Source: DATGEP01 sp035310125 (GTDB lineage Bacteria > Chloroflexota > Ktedonobacteria > Ktedonobacterales > JADMIN01). From it: 64,000 nt of DNA. Below the pieces are notes generated by a model. That model was given only the letters and a program-made list of their open reading frames with translations. It was not told where the DNA came from and made no database searches. The stretch lies in assembly GCA_035310125.1 (NCBI GenBank), contig DATGEP010000248.1, positions 43,009 to 107,008 of the forward strand, read 5' to 3'. The number at the start of each line of letters is the position of its first letter. Within the stretch, counting starts at the first letter, position 1. Shown here in pieces: positions 16,405-24,605 of this stretch. The translations under genes were made by a program, and so were the position numbers.

Positions 16405-16983
16405 GTGGAGGAGAACGACCTGAGCGCGGCGCTGGCGGCTAGCGTGGACGGCGCATACGAGGACGTCGTGCGCGCCTTCCAGCACCGGCTGTACGCCTTC
16501 GCGCTGCGTATGTGTGGCAGCCCCCAGGATGCCGAGGAAATCGCACAGGATGCCTTCATCCGCGCGTACCGGGCGTTGCGGACGTATCCCGCCGAACGTG
16601 TGCGGGCGCTGGCGTTGCGGCCCTGGCTGTATCAAATCACCCTCAATGTGTGCCGCAACCGCGCGCGACCGGGGCGCCCGCTCTCCGTGCCACTGGATGG
16701 CGCTGAAGGCGGCGCGCCGCTGGAGATCGAGGGCGACGCGCGTGAGCGCCCAGATGTGATCGCGGAACAGATGGAGCTGCGCCACACCGTAGCGACAGCC
16801 ATTCTGCGGCTACCGGTGCACTTCCGCGCTGCCGTAATTCTGCGGCATGTCGAGGGGCTGAGCTATCAGGAGATTGCGGTGTTGTTGGGCCAGCCGCCGG
16901 GCACGGTGAAAGCGCATGTCCACCGGGGCGCGAAGCTGCTGCGCGAGGTGCTGGCGGCGGCCCCCGAGCTTGCTGGAGTCTGA
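16405..16983 (+). CDS. ECF-type RNA polymerase sigma factor
   Basis: 192-aa group IV sigma factor. Region 2 (about residues 15-85) includes FQHRLYAFALRMCGSPQDAEEIAQDAFIRAYRAL; region 4 (about 120-180) includes LPVHFRAAVILRHVEGLSYQEIAVLLGQPPGTVKAHVHRGAKLL. GTG 16405 is chosen because GGGGAG lies 8 nt upstream; the open frame extends to a TTG without a site. The next gene, 53 bp downstream, is the Ogt-Ada fusion whose N-terminus looks like an anti-sigma module, so the pair may be a sigma factor and its regulator in DNA alkylation stress. No transmembrane anti-sigma factor is seen nearby. Confidence 0.93.
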   Translation: MEENDLSAALAASVDGAYEDVVRAFQHRLYAFALRMCGSPQDAEEIAQDAFIRAYRALRTYPAERVRALALRPWLYQITLNVCRNRARPGRPLSVPLDGAEGGAPLEIEGDARERPDVIAEQMELRHTVATAILRLPVHFRAAVILRHVEGLSYQEIAVLLGQPPGTVKAHVHRGAKLLREVLAAAPELAGV

Positions 16984-17036
16984 TGGCGCGGAATGCGAAA
17001 TGCATGGCAGAACCAGATTGAACGTGAGGGAATCAT

Positions 17037-17846
17037 ATGGAGCGAAGAAGCGTGGACGCGCTGACCGAAGCGCGTGAGCTGGTACGACGGCTGCGGGCGC
17101 TGGCGGATGTTGATGCGCCGGTGTCGCTGATGGCGAATGTGCTGGGTGAGCTTGGGTTGGGTGACCGCTACTTTCCGGTGAATACGCCGCTGGGGCGCGT
17201 CTACGTGGCCTATAGCGAGCGCGGCATCTCAGCGGTACGGCTTTCGTCGTCGCCGGAGGTATTCGAGGAACAGTTTCAGGCAGAGTTTGGGCGGCGCGCG
17301 TGGCGGCTGGCGGAGCCACCGATGCAGCTCGCGCGCAAAGTGGAGAGACGGCTGCGCGAGAATACGGGCGAGCTACGCTTCGATCTGCGCGACCTCTCGG
17401 AGTTTGAGCAAGCGGTGCTGTTGAAGGCGCTGGAGATACCGCGTGGCGAGGTGCGCCCGTACGCCTGGGTGGCACGCGAGATCGGACACCCGAAGGCGGT
17501 GCGAGCGGTTGGGACGGCGTTGGGGCATAATCCGGTGCCGTTGCTCATTCCCTGCCACCGCGTCGTGCAGAGCAGCGGCAAGCTTGGACGATACTCACTT
17601 GGGAGCGACGAGAATAAGCGCGTCATCCTCACCGCCGAGGGGGTGGATGCCGACAGGTTGGAGTCGCTGGCCCGTGCGGGTGTGCGCTACACTGGCAGCG
17701 ACACAACGCATATCTTCTGTTTCCCCACGTGCCGGCACGCGCGGCGTACGACCGACCAGCACCGTATGTGGTTCGCCTCCGAGGCGGCGGCGATGGCGGC
17801 AGGCTACCGTCCCTGCAAAGTTTGCCGCCCGGCGCTGGCGGGATGA
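17037..17846 (+). CDS. Ogt methyltransferase fused to C-terminal Ada zinc domain
   Basis: 269-aa protein in three parts. Residues 1-45 form a helical segment (LTEARELVRRLRALADVD) of anti-sigma-like look, not firmly assignable. Residues 46-200 are O6-alkylguanine-DNA alkyltransferase: GEVRPYAWVAREIGHPKAVRAVGTALGHNP and IPCHRVVQSSGKLGRYSLG, with acceptor Cys173. Residues 213-269 match the Ada N-terminal phosphotriester-repair domain: Cys228 and Cys232 in FCFPTC, Cys260 and Cys263 in GYRPCKVC, the four zinc ligands of Ada. The order is reversed relative to E. coli Ada and the AraC-type HTH is missing. It lies 53 bp downstream of an ECF sigma factor and is probably co-transcribed. Confidence 0.88.
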   Translation: MERRSVDALTEARELVRRLRALADVDAPVSLMANVLGELGLGDRYFPVNTPLGRVYVAYSERGISAVRLSSSPEVFEEQFQAEFGRRAWRLAEPPMQLARKVERRLRENTGELRFDLRDLSEFEQAVLLKALEIPRGEVRPYAWVAREIGHPKAVRAVGTALGHNPVPLLIPCHRVVQSSGKLGRYSLGSDENKRVILTAEGVDADRLESLARAGVRYTGSDTTHIFCFPTCRHARRTTDQHRMWFASEAAAMAAGYRPCKVCRPALAG

Positions 17847-17937
17847 TCCGCGGCGCGGGAACCTCACCACATCCACTTCGCGCGAAGAGCGGAGCAGCCA
17901 GCGGCCCACGCTGCCCGTGGGGCGACCGCGCGCCGCC

Positions 17938-19476
17938 TCACGGCAGCGAGTCAGTTTCCCAGATGGTGAGGGTAGCGGAGTCCTGAAGGTACGCTAGCAG
18001 GCGTGTGCCATCCGGCGACCAGCGCAACAGGCCCCTGGTATACCCGCCGAGAAATTCCGTGCCGTGCGATGGCTCCAATGTGGCGAGGTCGTGGCCTGTC
18101 GCGCAGTCATAGAGATGCACGCCATTCGTGCTGTCCGCCATGGCGGACATGCCATATGCCGCCAGCACTCGCCCGTCTGGCCGCCAGGCGACGATCCAGC
18201 CATTCTCCGCGACGTTGACAACCGGGCCAAGATTCATCAACTGCTGAAGCGCCCTGTCGCGCACGGGCAAATAGTCGAACTGGGCGACTTGTTCCAACCC
18301 GGTGTATCCCGACGGGTGCGGAGGCGATTGACCCAGCGGCACGAGCACCGCGCTCATATCGAGGGGCGCGCCTGGATGCCGTCCACTGCGCTCCGCCAGG
18401 CGGTCGCCATCGGGCGACCAGGGTACGAAGGAGGTGGCGAAGACGTACCCGAACAGCTTATTGGCCCCATCAGCGGAGCTTACCACCTCAATCGGTAAGA
18501 GCTGCCCCGGCTGCCAGATGCTAAACGCCGCGCCACCATCGGGATTGCCGACCGGCGCGAGCGACTGCGCGGGAGGCACCACACCCGGCGTCAGCGGCGA
18601 TTCGGGAAGAAACATATCGTGCGCGTCCCAGCGATACCCCAGGGCGGGTGGGATTTCTTGAGGCGCCGCACTGGCGGATAGAGCGGAGAACGGGAGCGGC
18701 TTGCCCAATGTAAAATCCCACAGTGGCGAGGCGTCTGCCAGATTGGGGGCAAACAATACGCGCACCTGCGCGCCGTCGCTGTCCGCCAGCACAATCCCTT
18801 CCCAGACGACACCAAGCCCCGCACGCGAGACGACGCTCGCAAAGAACGGCAACGCGAGCCGGCGCCCATCCGGGGACCAGAGCACCTGTGAGTAGACGAG
18901 CTGTATGCCGTCAAGAGGTGGCGGCGGAGAAAGCGACCCCGTCGGAGAAACCGCCGGCACATCAACGGGATCAAGCGTATGCATCTCGCTCAGCACGGGA
19001 CCATCTGGCGCGATGCGCGTCACCAGCCTGCCAGATCGCGCATCATAGATCAGGACGGCGTTCGGGACGTAGTATTGCACGGCGTCACACGGCTCGACGT
19101 GCGCCGATTGGCAGCCGAGCAGCGCGATCCACTTACCGCCAGGCGACCAGGCCATGTCCACCAGAAACGAGATGGCGCCCGTATCTACGGACAGGGCCAG
19201 CGGTTGCGGTAGCTGCCGCTCGAAGAGATGCAGATTTGGTAAGCCATACATGCTGACGGTGATTGCTAGCAACATCAGCACGACGGCGCCCACCGCGCTC
19301 AACGCGCGCACGATACGCTGGTGTAGGGAGAATCGTTTGCCGGCGAGCGGGCGCGCTGACCAGAAGACGACGCCAGCGATGGGCCGCCATCCCGAGGTCC
19401 GCAGGTCGCTGATCTCGGCGACGAAGCTTTCATCCGTCTCGGTCTCGATGGGTTGTGGTGGCCCGGACTCACTCAT
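17938..19476 (-). CDS. Membrane-anchored TolB/WD40-like beta-propeller protein
   Basis: 512 aa. A cytoplasmic N-terminus of about 55 residues precedes one transmembrane helix (about 57-78, ALSAVGAVVLMLLAITVSMYG); the rest is predicted outside the membrane. At least five propeller-blade motifs of TolB/WD40 type are visible: WSPGGKWIALLG, WSPDGRRLALPF, WSPDGDRLAERS, WRPDGRVLAAYG and WSPDGTRLLAYL. Such propellers bind proteins or ligands; no enzyme motif is seen. It starts 33 bp after the hisI stop in the same direction and could be read from the his operon, though a functional link is unlikely. The function is unknown. Confidence 0.72.
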   Translation of the reverse strand: MSESGPPQPIETETDESFVAEISDLRTSGWRPIAGVVFWSARPLAGKRFSLHQRIVRALSAVGAVVLMLLAITVSMYGLPNLHLFERQLPQPLALSVDTGAISFLVDMAWSPGGKWIALLGCQSAHVEPCDAVQYYVPNAVLIYDARSGRLVTRIAPDGPVLSEMHTLDPVDVPAVSPTGSLSPPPPLDGIQLVYSQVLWSPDGRRLALPFFASVVSRAGLGVVWEGIVLADSDGAQVRVLFAPNLADASPLWDFTLGKPLPFSALSASAAPQEIPPALGYRWDAHDMFLPESPLTPGVVPPAQSLAPVGNPDGGAAFSIWQPGQLLPIEVVSSADGANKLFGYVFATSFVPWSPDGDRLAERSGRHPGAPLDMSAVLVPLGQSPPHPSGYTGLEQVAQFDYLPVRDRALQQLMNLGPVVNVAENGWIVAWRPDGRVLAAYGMSAMADSTNGVHLYDCATGHDLATLEPSHGTEFLGGYTRGLLRWSPDGTRLLAYLQDSATLTIWETDSLP

Positions 19477-19509
19477 GAGCGTGTTCGGAACCTCACCGTC
19501 CGCCTTCTC

Positions 19510-20436
19510 TTACGGGATACAGGGTGAAAAGCTGATGGGATGCTTCGCGCGCAGCGCGGCGAGATCGGCGGCCAGCACGTCCGCTGGATGCACGCCGGCC
19601 TCGCGGCAGAGCGCGCCCGCCTGCGTAAGGAGTGTCACGCAGCCCTGAATGGCCACGTCCGGCTCCGGCTTGCCGTCCACGCGCGGCGGTGGAACCGCGC
19701 CATTCCAGCCGCCGAGCCACGCCATGTGCGGGTTCCACGCATCGTAGGGGTATCCCAGCGCAATGGCGGCAACCGACACCCAATAGCTCACCTGACCTGC
19801 CTCCAGTATACCGTCCGCTGGAAGACCCTGGTGCCGGTGCGTGCCGGCGACGACGCCACGCAGCTCCGCAAGCTCTTCGCGGGCGCGGGCAAGCGCATGG
19901 CGAGCGGTGGCATCAGAATCAGGCGAGCGCAGCCGCCGCGACGTACCGGAGATCGCCGTGAGGTCGGTGTCGCGCAGCTCCTCGTAGGCGGCATAAAGGG
20001 CGCGGGCAACGGATTCGAGCGACGCGGGATTGCTGCCAGTCGCGGCACCGTAGACCTCGATGGGATTGAAGGTGCGTGAGGCGACGGTTTCTATGGTGAA
20101 GACGCCGCCAGCGGTTGCATCCGCCCGCACACGGCGATAGTAGCAGGAGCGGTAGCCGTCGTGGCAGGCGCCGGGACCGGCCAGCGTGACGCGCGCGAGC
20201 AGGCTGTTACCTTCGCAGTTGACACGCAGCTCCGAGAGGCGCAGCGTGTGGCCGGACCGCTCGCCCTTACGCCAGAGCGCCCGGCGCGAGCGGCTCCAGA
20301 GGACCAACACGCCCTCAGCCAGCGTGCGGCGCAGAGCTTCGGCGTTCATGTACGCCAGCAGCAGCACATCGCCGGTGGCTTCGTCTTGCGCGACGACGGG
20401 AAGCAGGCCATCGGCATCGAAGGTGATGGCGGTCAT
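19510..20436 (-). CDS. hisI: Phosphoribosyl-AMP cyclohydrolase HisI with unusual C-terminal domain
   Basis: 308 aa. Residues 1-125 are PRA-CH: WSRSRRALWRKGERSGH and GACHDGYRSCYYRR carry the zinc cysteine and histidine ligands. The usual Asp-rich metal motif (DxDxD) reads NCEGN. The remaining 180 residues are helical and contain REELAELRG (EExxE) and DGILEAGQVSYW, loosely like MazG/HisE-type NTP pyrophosphatases; this is the only candidate for the missing HisE step. The ATG at 20436 overlaps the hisF stop as ATGA. Last his gene of the operon. HisI identity is firm; the role of the C-terminal part is inference. Confidence 0.85.
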   Translation of the reverse strand: MTAITFDADGLLPVVAQDEATGDVLLLAYMNAEALRRTLAEGVLVLWSRSRRALWRKGERSGHTLRLSELRVNCEGNSLLARVTLAGPGACHDGYRSCYYRRVRADATAGGVFTIETVASRTFNPIEVYGAATGSNPASLESVARALYAAYEELRDTDLTAISGTSRRLRSPDSDATARHALARAREELAELRGVVAGTHRHQGLPADGILEAGQVSYWVSVAAIALGYPYDAWNPHMAWLGGWNGAVPPPRVDGKPEPDVAIQGCVTLLTQAGALCREAGVHPADVLAADLAALRAKHPISFSPCIP

Positions 20437-21194
20437 CGGCGCACCGCCAATCCCGCCGACGCCAGGGCGTCTTTGGTCTCTCCGATTGTGAACAGGCCAT
20501 CGTGAAAGATGGAGGCGGCCAGCGCGGCATCGGCACCGGCTCGCAGGGCGGCGCACAGGTGATCGGGACTGCCCGCGCCACCTGAAGCGATCAGCGGCAG
20601 CGACACAGCGGCGCTGGTAGCGGCGAGCAGCTCTAGATCGTAGCCGGAGTGCGTGCCATCGCGGTCCATGCTCGTCAGGAGGATTTCGCCCGCGCCGCGC
20701 CCGGCGCCTTCGCGCAGCCACGCCAGCGCGTCGCGTCCAGTGGGCTGCCGCCCGCCGTGGGTCACAACCTCCCACCCGGAAGGCGCCGCACCGCTCCGGC
20801 GCACATCCACCGCCAGCACCACGCACTGCGTCCCGAAGGCCCGCGCCGCGTCCGAGATCAGAGTGGGATTCGCCACAGCGGCGGTATTGATGGAAACCTT
20901 ATCAGCGCCGGCGTTGAGCGCGGCGCGCATATCCGCGACGGAGCGCATGCCGCCGCCAAGGGTGACGGGGATGAAAACGCGACCGGCGGCGCGGCGCAAC
21001 ACGTCGAGCGCGGCGGCACGGGCGTCGTTGGCGGCGGTGATATCGAGCAGCACCAGCTCGTCGGCGCCCTCAGCCTCGTAACGCTCGGCCAGCTCCACGG
21101 GATCGCCCACGTCGCGTAGATGCAGGAAACGGGTACCTTTCACCACGCGACCAGCGGCGATATCCAGACAGGGAATGATGCGCTTAGTCAGCAT
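20433..21194 (-). CDS. hisF: Imidazole glycerol phosphate synthase, cyclase subunit
   Basis: 253-aa (beta/alpha)8 barrel that takes ammonia from HisH and converts PRFAR to IGP and AICAR. MLTKRIIPCLDIAAGRVVKGTRF is the HisF N-terminus with the catalytic first Asp (CLDI); ITAAND, VTLGGGMRS, ADKVSINTAA, the second catalytic Asp in TSMDRDGT and IASGGAG (phosphate binding) all fit. Length is normal. The start lies inside the 3' end of hisA (11-nt overlap), and the stop overlaps hisI. Part of the his operon under the attenuator at 26.9-27.1 kb. Confidence 0.97.
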   Translation of the reverse strand: MLTKRIIPCLDIAAGRVVKGTRFLHLRDVGDPVELAERYEAEGADELVLLDITAANDARAAALDVLRRAAGRVFIPVTLGGGMRSVADMRAALNAGADKVSINTAAVANPTLISDAARAFGTQCVVLAVDVRRSGAAPSGWEVVTHGGRQPTGRDALAWLREGAGRGAGEILLTSMDRDGTHSGYDLELLAATSAAVSLPLIASGGAGSPDHLCAALRAGADAALAASIFHDGLFTIGETKDALASAGLAVRR

Positions 21195-22047
21195 GCGGCG
21201 CCTCCGCTTCCTCGACCTTCTCCGCTACGGATGATGCCTCCGCTTCCTTGAGTGACTCCGCCTCTGGTGGCGTCTCTCCATCTGCGGGCTTCTCTACACC
21301 GGCTGGCGCCTCTGGTGGCGCCTCACGAACCGCGCGCAGCGCTTCGGCCAGATCGAGCACGCCCTCGTAGAGGGCGCGGCCCAGCACCGCGCCATCCACT
21401 CCCGCCGCTACAAGCCAGCGGAGGTCGTCCAGCGAGGTGAGGCCACCCGCGGCGATCAGGCGCGTCTCCGGCAGCGCGGCGCGCAACCCCGCCAACCCTG
21501 CCGTGTCGCCACCGGCAAGCATGCCGTCGCGCTCGACGTTGGTGACGATCAGCGTGCGTACGCCGACTCGCGCCATGCGCTGCGCGAAGGAGAACGCGGA
21601 TTCGGTGAGGACTTCGAGCCAGCCCGCGACGGTGATCTGCCCGCCGCGCGAGTCCACCGAGACGGCGACGCACTCGTTCCAGCGGGCGAGGCAGCCAGCC
21701 AGCAGCTCCGGCTCGCGCGCGGCGGCGGTGCCCAGCACCACGCGCGCCGCTCCGGCAGCGAACGCCGCTTCTACGTCCGGCTCGGTGCGCAGACCCCCTC
21801 CAAGCTGAACGGAGAGACCGGTAGCATCGAGAATGGCTTTGACGAGATCGAGATGCATGGGCGCGCCGGCCAGCGCGCCATCCAGGTCTACGATATGCAG
21901 CCACTCCGCACCCTGGTCCTTCCAATGGCGCGCGACGGCAACAGGATCTTCGTCGTAGACGCGCGCCTGGCTATAGTCGCCCTGCTTGAGGCGCACGCAG
22001 CGACCGCCCAAAATATCTATGGCGGGATAGAGCGTCAGGGGCGGCAT
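21184..22047 (-). CDS. hisA: ProFAR isomerase HisA with acidic C-terminal tail
   Basis: 287-aa (beta/alpha)8 isomerase converting ProFAR to PRFAR. PAIDILGGRCVRLKQGD has the catalytic Asp; HIVDLDGAL, VQLGGGLRT, TNVERDGMLAG with the second Asp, and AAGGLTSLDD follow. HisA normally ends near residue 240. Here about 47 extra residues form a low-complexity Glu/Ala/Pro tail (repeats of EAE, VEK, PPEA), so the gene runs 13 nt into hisF territory. GGAGGTGG lies 6 nt before the ATG at 22047. The tail is likely disordered and not catalytic. Confidence 0.96.
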   Translation of the reverse strand: MPPLTLYPAIDILGGRCVRLKQGDYSQARVYDEDPVAVARHWKDQGAEWLHIVDLDGALAGAPMHLDLVKAILDATGLSVQLGGGLRTEPDVEAAFAAGAARVVLGTAAAREPELLAGCLARWNECVAVSVDSRGGQITVAGWLEVLTESAFSFAQRMARVGVRTLIVTNVERDGMLAGGDTAGLAGLRAALPETRLIAAGGLTSLDDLRWLVAAGVDGAVLGRALYEGVLDLAEALRAVREAPPEAPAGVEKPADGETPPEAESLKEAEASSVAEKVEEAEAPHAD

Positions 22048-22688
22048 TCGCCCACCTCCGTTAGATAGGCGGGTTGCGCCGTGACGAGCGCAAGCCAGTT
22101 GGCGAGCATGCGCAGGCCAGCGGCGCCGCTCTTCTCAGGGTGGAATTGTACGCCATAGAGGCCACCCATCGCGACGGCGGCGCAGAGCGGCTCGCCATAC
22201 TCCGTCCATGCGGCGGCATGCACGCTATTCGCGGGCACACAGGCGTAGGAGTGGACGAAGTAGGCATGCACACCGGGCTGGAGGCCGGAGAAAAGCGCCG
22301 TGCCGGGAGCGCCGGGCGCCCAGGTGAGGGTGTTCCAGCCCATATGGGGTATCTTGCGGCCAGGCGGCAGGAGCGTGACAGCGCCGGGGAGCAGCCCAAG
22401 ACCCGTCGCGCCGTCCTCTTCGAGCCGCTCGAAGAAGAGCTGCATGCCCAGGCAAACGCCGAGCAGCGGTCGCCCCGCGTCCGCGATCCGGCGCAGCGCC
22501 GCATCCGCGCCGCTCGCGCGCAGGCGCTCCATTGCCGATCCCGCCGCGCCAACACCAGGCAGCACCACGCCATCCGCCGCCGCGATGACGCTGGGGCTGT
22601 CGCTGACGGCGACGGGCGCGCCACACGCTTCGAGCGCGCGGGTGATGCTCAGGAGGTTGGCGGCGCCATAGTCTACGACGACAATCAC
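22035..22688 (-). CDS. hisH: Imidazole glycerol phosphate synthase, glutaminase subunit
   Basis: 217-aa class I glutamine amidotransferase that supplies ammonia to HisF. Catalytic Cys in PLLGVCLGMQLFFE, and His and Glu in GVQFHPEKSG; the N-terminus VVDYGAANLLSI and HMGWNTL are HisH marks. The start is GTG at 22688, overlapping the hisB stop (GTGA). Length is normal, with a few extra C-terminal residues overlapping hisA by 13 nt. Confidence 0.97.
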   Translation of the reverse strand: MIVVVDYGAANLLSITRALEACGAPVAVSDSPSVIAAADGVVLPGVGAAGSAMERLRASGADAALRRIADAGRPLLGVCLGMQLFFERLEEDGATGLGLLPGAVTLLPPGRKIPHMGWNTLTWAPGAPGTALFSGLQPGVHAYFVHSYACVPANSVHAAAWTEYGEPLCAAVAMGGLYGVQFHPEKSGAAGLRMLANWLALVTAQPAYLTEVGECRP

Positions 22689-23464
22689 TCCAGCACCCCC
22701 TTCGTGGAGGGTATCGCGCCCTCAGGTGACGCGACGTGGACGGCGATGCGCAGCGCCAGCCCCGCCGCTTTGAATAGCGCCTCGCACACATGATGCGCGT
22801 TGCGCCCGCGCAGCACATCGAGATGCAGCGTGACGCGCGCCTCGGTGGCAAAGGCGCGCCAGAACTCCTCAACGAGCTGGGTGTCGAAGTGACCAACACG
22901 CTCTGGCAACGCCACCGGACCAGTCTCATAGACCAGATACGGGCGTCCGGAGATGTCTACCACGGCGCGGGTCAGCGCCTCATCCATGGGAGCATAGGCG
23001 GAGCCGAAGCGGGCGATACCGCGCCGCTCACCCAACGCAGCACGCAGCGCCTGGCCAAGCACGATTCCCACGTCCTCGACGGTGTGGTGATCGTCAATCG
23101 CTGTATCGCCATGCGCTGTGATACGCAGCGAAAAGCGCCCATGACGGGCGAAAGTGGTGAGCAGATGGTCGAGGAAAGGGACACTGGTGGAGATGGCCGG
23201 CAGGGACGAATCCAGAGTATCCAGAGTATCCAGATCGAGGGTGACGGCGACGTCGGTTTCGCGCGTCACCCGGTGGCGCGCGGCGGTACGCGGGAGCGCC
23301 GGAGAATCCCGTTGTGGTGTGTCGTCGCGTGGGCGCGATTCGCGTGCTGAGGGCCCGCGGCTAATCCCGGATGAGCGGGCGTTCCCATGCTCGGACAGGA
23401 TCAGCTCTGGTTCTTCAATCGGGGTTCCCGATGGACGAGCACGCCTGGGCGTTTTGTCATTCAT
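22685..23464 (-). CDS. hisB: Imidazoleglycerol-phosphate dehydratase
   Basis: 259 aa. The enzyme core (about residues 65-259) has the manganese-binding repeats FLDHLLTTFARHG, DDHHTVEDVGIVLGQAL and GRNAHHVCEALFKA. Standard HisB dehydratase is about 195 aa; here about 60 N-terminal residues rich in Arg, Pro and Ser precede it. The ATG at 23464 overlaps the hisC stop by 8 nt, and no later in-frame ATG occurs before the core, so the extension is either real or translation begins at an undetected non-ATG codon. A DNA repeat coding for LDTLDTLD lies at the start of the core. There is no HisN-like phosphatase fusion. Confidence 0.93.
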   Translation of the reverse strand: MNDKTPRRARPSGTPIEEPELILSEHGNARSSGISRGPSARESRPRDDTPQRDSPALPRTAARHRVTRETDVAVTLDLDTLDTLDSSLPAISTSVPFLDHLLTTFARHGRFSLRITAHGDTAIDDHHTVEDVGIVLGQALRAALGERRGIARFGSAYAPMDEALTRAVVDISGRPYLVYETGPVALPERVGHFDTQLVEEFWRAFATEARVTLHLDVLRGRNAHHVCEALFKAAGLALRIAVHVASPEGAIPSTKGVLE

Positions 23465-24605
23465 CTGGCATTCCCTTTGCGCATATGGTCGTGAGCGCGG
23501 CCAGCAGGGCATCATTTTGTTCTGGAGTGCCGACGGTGATGCGCAGATACGACTGCATCCGCTCGCCGGAGAAGCGACGTACGAGGATGCCGCGATCCAG
23601 CAGCCCCTGCCAGAGTGGCGCGGCATCGTCGCCGCCAGCCCGCACCAGCAGGAAATTCGCGCTGGAAGGGAAGGCGCGCAGGCTGGGAAAACCGGCAAGC
23701 GCCGCAAAGAGCCGCTCGCGCTCGTGGAGCAGCGCCACCGCTCGCTCGCGCAGCCACGGAATGTTACTGAGAGCGGCGGTAGCGGCGGACTGACCGGCGC
23801 TATTGACGTTATATGGCTGCTTGCGCTCACGGAGATGACTCGCGATATCCTCCGGACAGAGCGCATAGCCCACGCGCAGGCCAGCCAGCCCGAAGAGCTT
23901 GCTGAACGTGCGCAGCACCACTAGCCGGCGCCCGCCGCTGAGCAGCGGCGCGGCTGTCCACGCATTGGGATCGCCGCCAAGCGCGCCAATCTCGTAGTAC
24001 GCCTCGTCCAGCACCACCACCGGCCCAGCGCCATGCCGACTCAACTCCTCCGCGCGAGCGAGCACAGCCAGCAGCGTCTCGCGGGGCAGCGGCGTGCCGG
24101 TGGGATTGTTGGGGCCGCAGAGAAAGACGATGCGCGTGTTGGAATTCATGGCGGCGGCGATGCGCTCAGGATCAGGCGTGAAATCGTCGCCGCCGCGCCC
24201 GGCGTCCACGACGCGGGCAAAGCGGCGGGTGGCGACAAGCGCATAGACGGCGAATGTCGGCTCGCTCACCATCACCTCGTCGTCCGGCTCCAACAGCAGA
24301 TCCGCCAGCAGCGCGATCAGCTCGTCGGAGCCGTTGCCCACGACGATGCGCGCCGTCGCGACGCCGGTGTACGTCTCCAGCGCGCCGCACAGTGCGCGCG
24401 CCGCCGCGTCAGGATAGCGCCCGCCGCCACCGGCGCGCGCCAGGTCCGCCAGCGCCGCCAGCGCGGCAGGGGGTGGACCGTATGGACTCTCGTTGGCGTC
24501 CAGCTTGACGATCCGCTCAACGGGAATGCCCAGGCGCTCAGCCACGCGATCAGGAGCAGGTGGGCCGTCATAGCGCACGGGCGAGGGAGGATTCGGCGTG
24601 GTCAT
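23457..24605 (-). CDS. hisC: Histidinol-phosphate aminotransferase
   Basis: 382-aa PLP fold-type-I enzyme converting imidazole acetol phosphate and glutamate to histidinol phosphate. Marks: KLDANESPYGPP, the GNGSDELI phosphate-binding loop, CGPNNPTGTPLP, LDEAYYE, the Schiff-base lysine in TFSKLFGLAGLRVGY, and FLLVRAG near the C-terminus. The ATG at 24605 overlaps the hisD stop (ATGA), and the stop overlaps hisB. Substrate specificity follows from operon context. Confidence 0.96.
   Translation of the reverse strand: MTTPNPPSPVRYDGPPAPDRVAERLGIPVERIVKLDANESPYGPPPAALAALADLARAGGGGRYPDAAARALCGALETYTGVATARIVVGNGSDELIALLADLLLEPDDEVMVSEPTFAVYALVATRRFARVVDAGRGGDDFTPDPERIAAAMNSNTRIVFLCGPNNPTGTPLPRETLLAVLARAEELSRHGAGPVVVLDEAYYEIGALGGDPNAWTAAPLLSGGRRLVVLRTFSKLFGLAGLRVGYALCPEDIASHLRERKQPYNVNSAGQSAATAALSNIPWLRERAVALLHERERLFAALAGFPSLRAFPSSANFLLVRAGGDDAAPLWQGLLDRGILVRRFSGERMQSYLRITVGTPEQNDALLAALTTICAKGMPDE

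Noticed and set aside
20437..20826. N-terminal extension of HisI to 20826
   Set aside because: Shadow of hisF; the conserved HisI N-terminus begins at the ATGA overlap.
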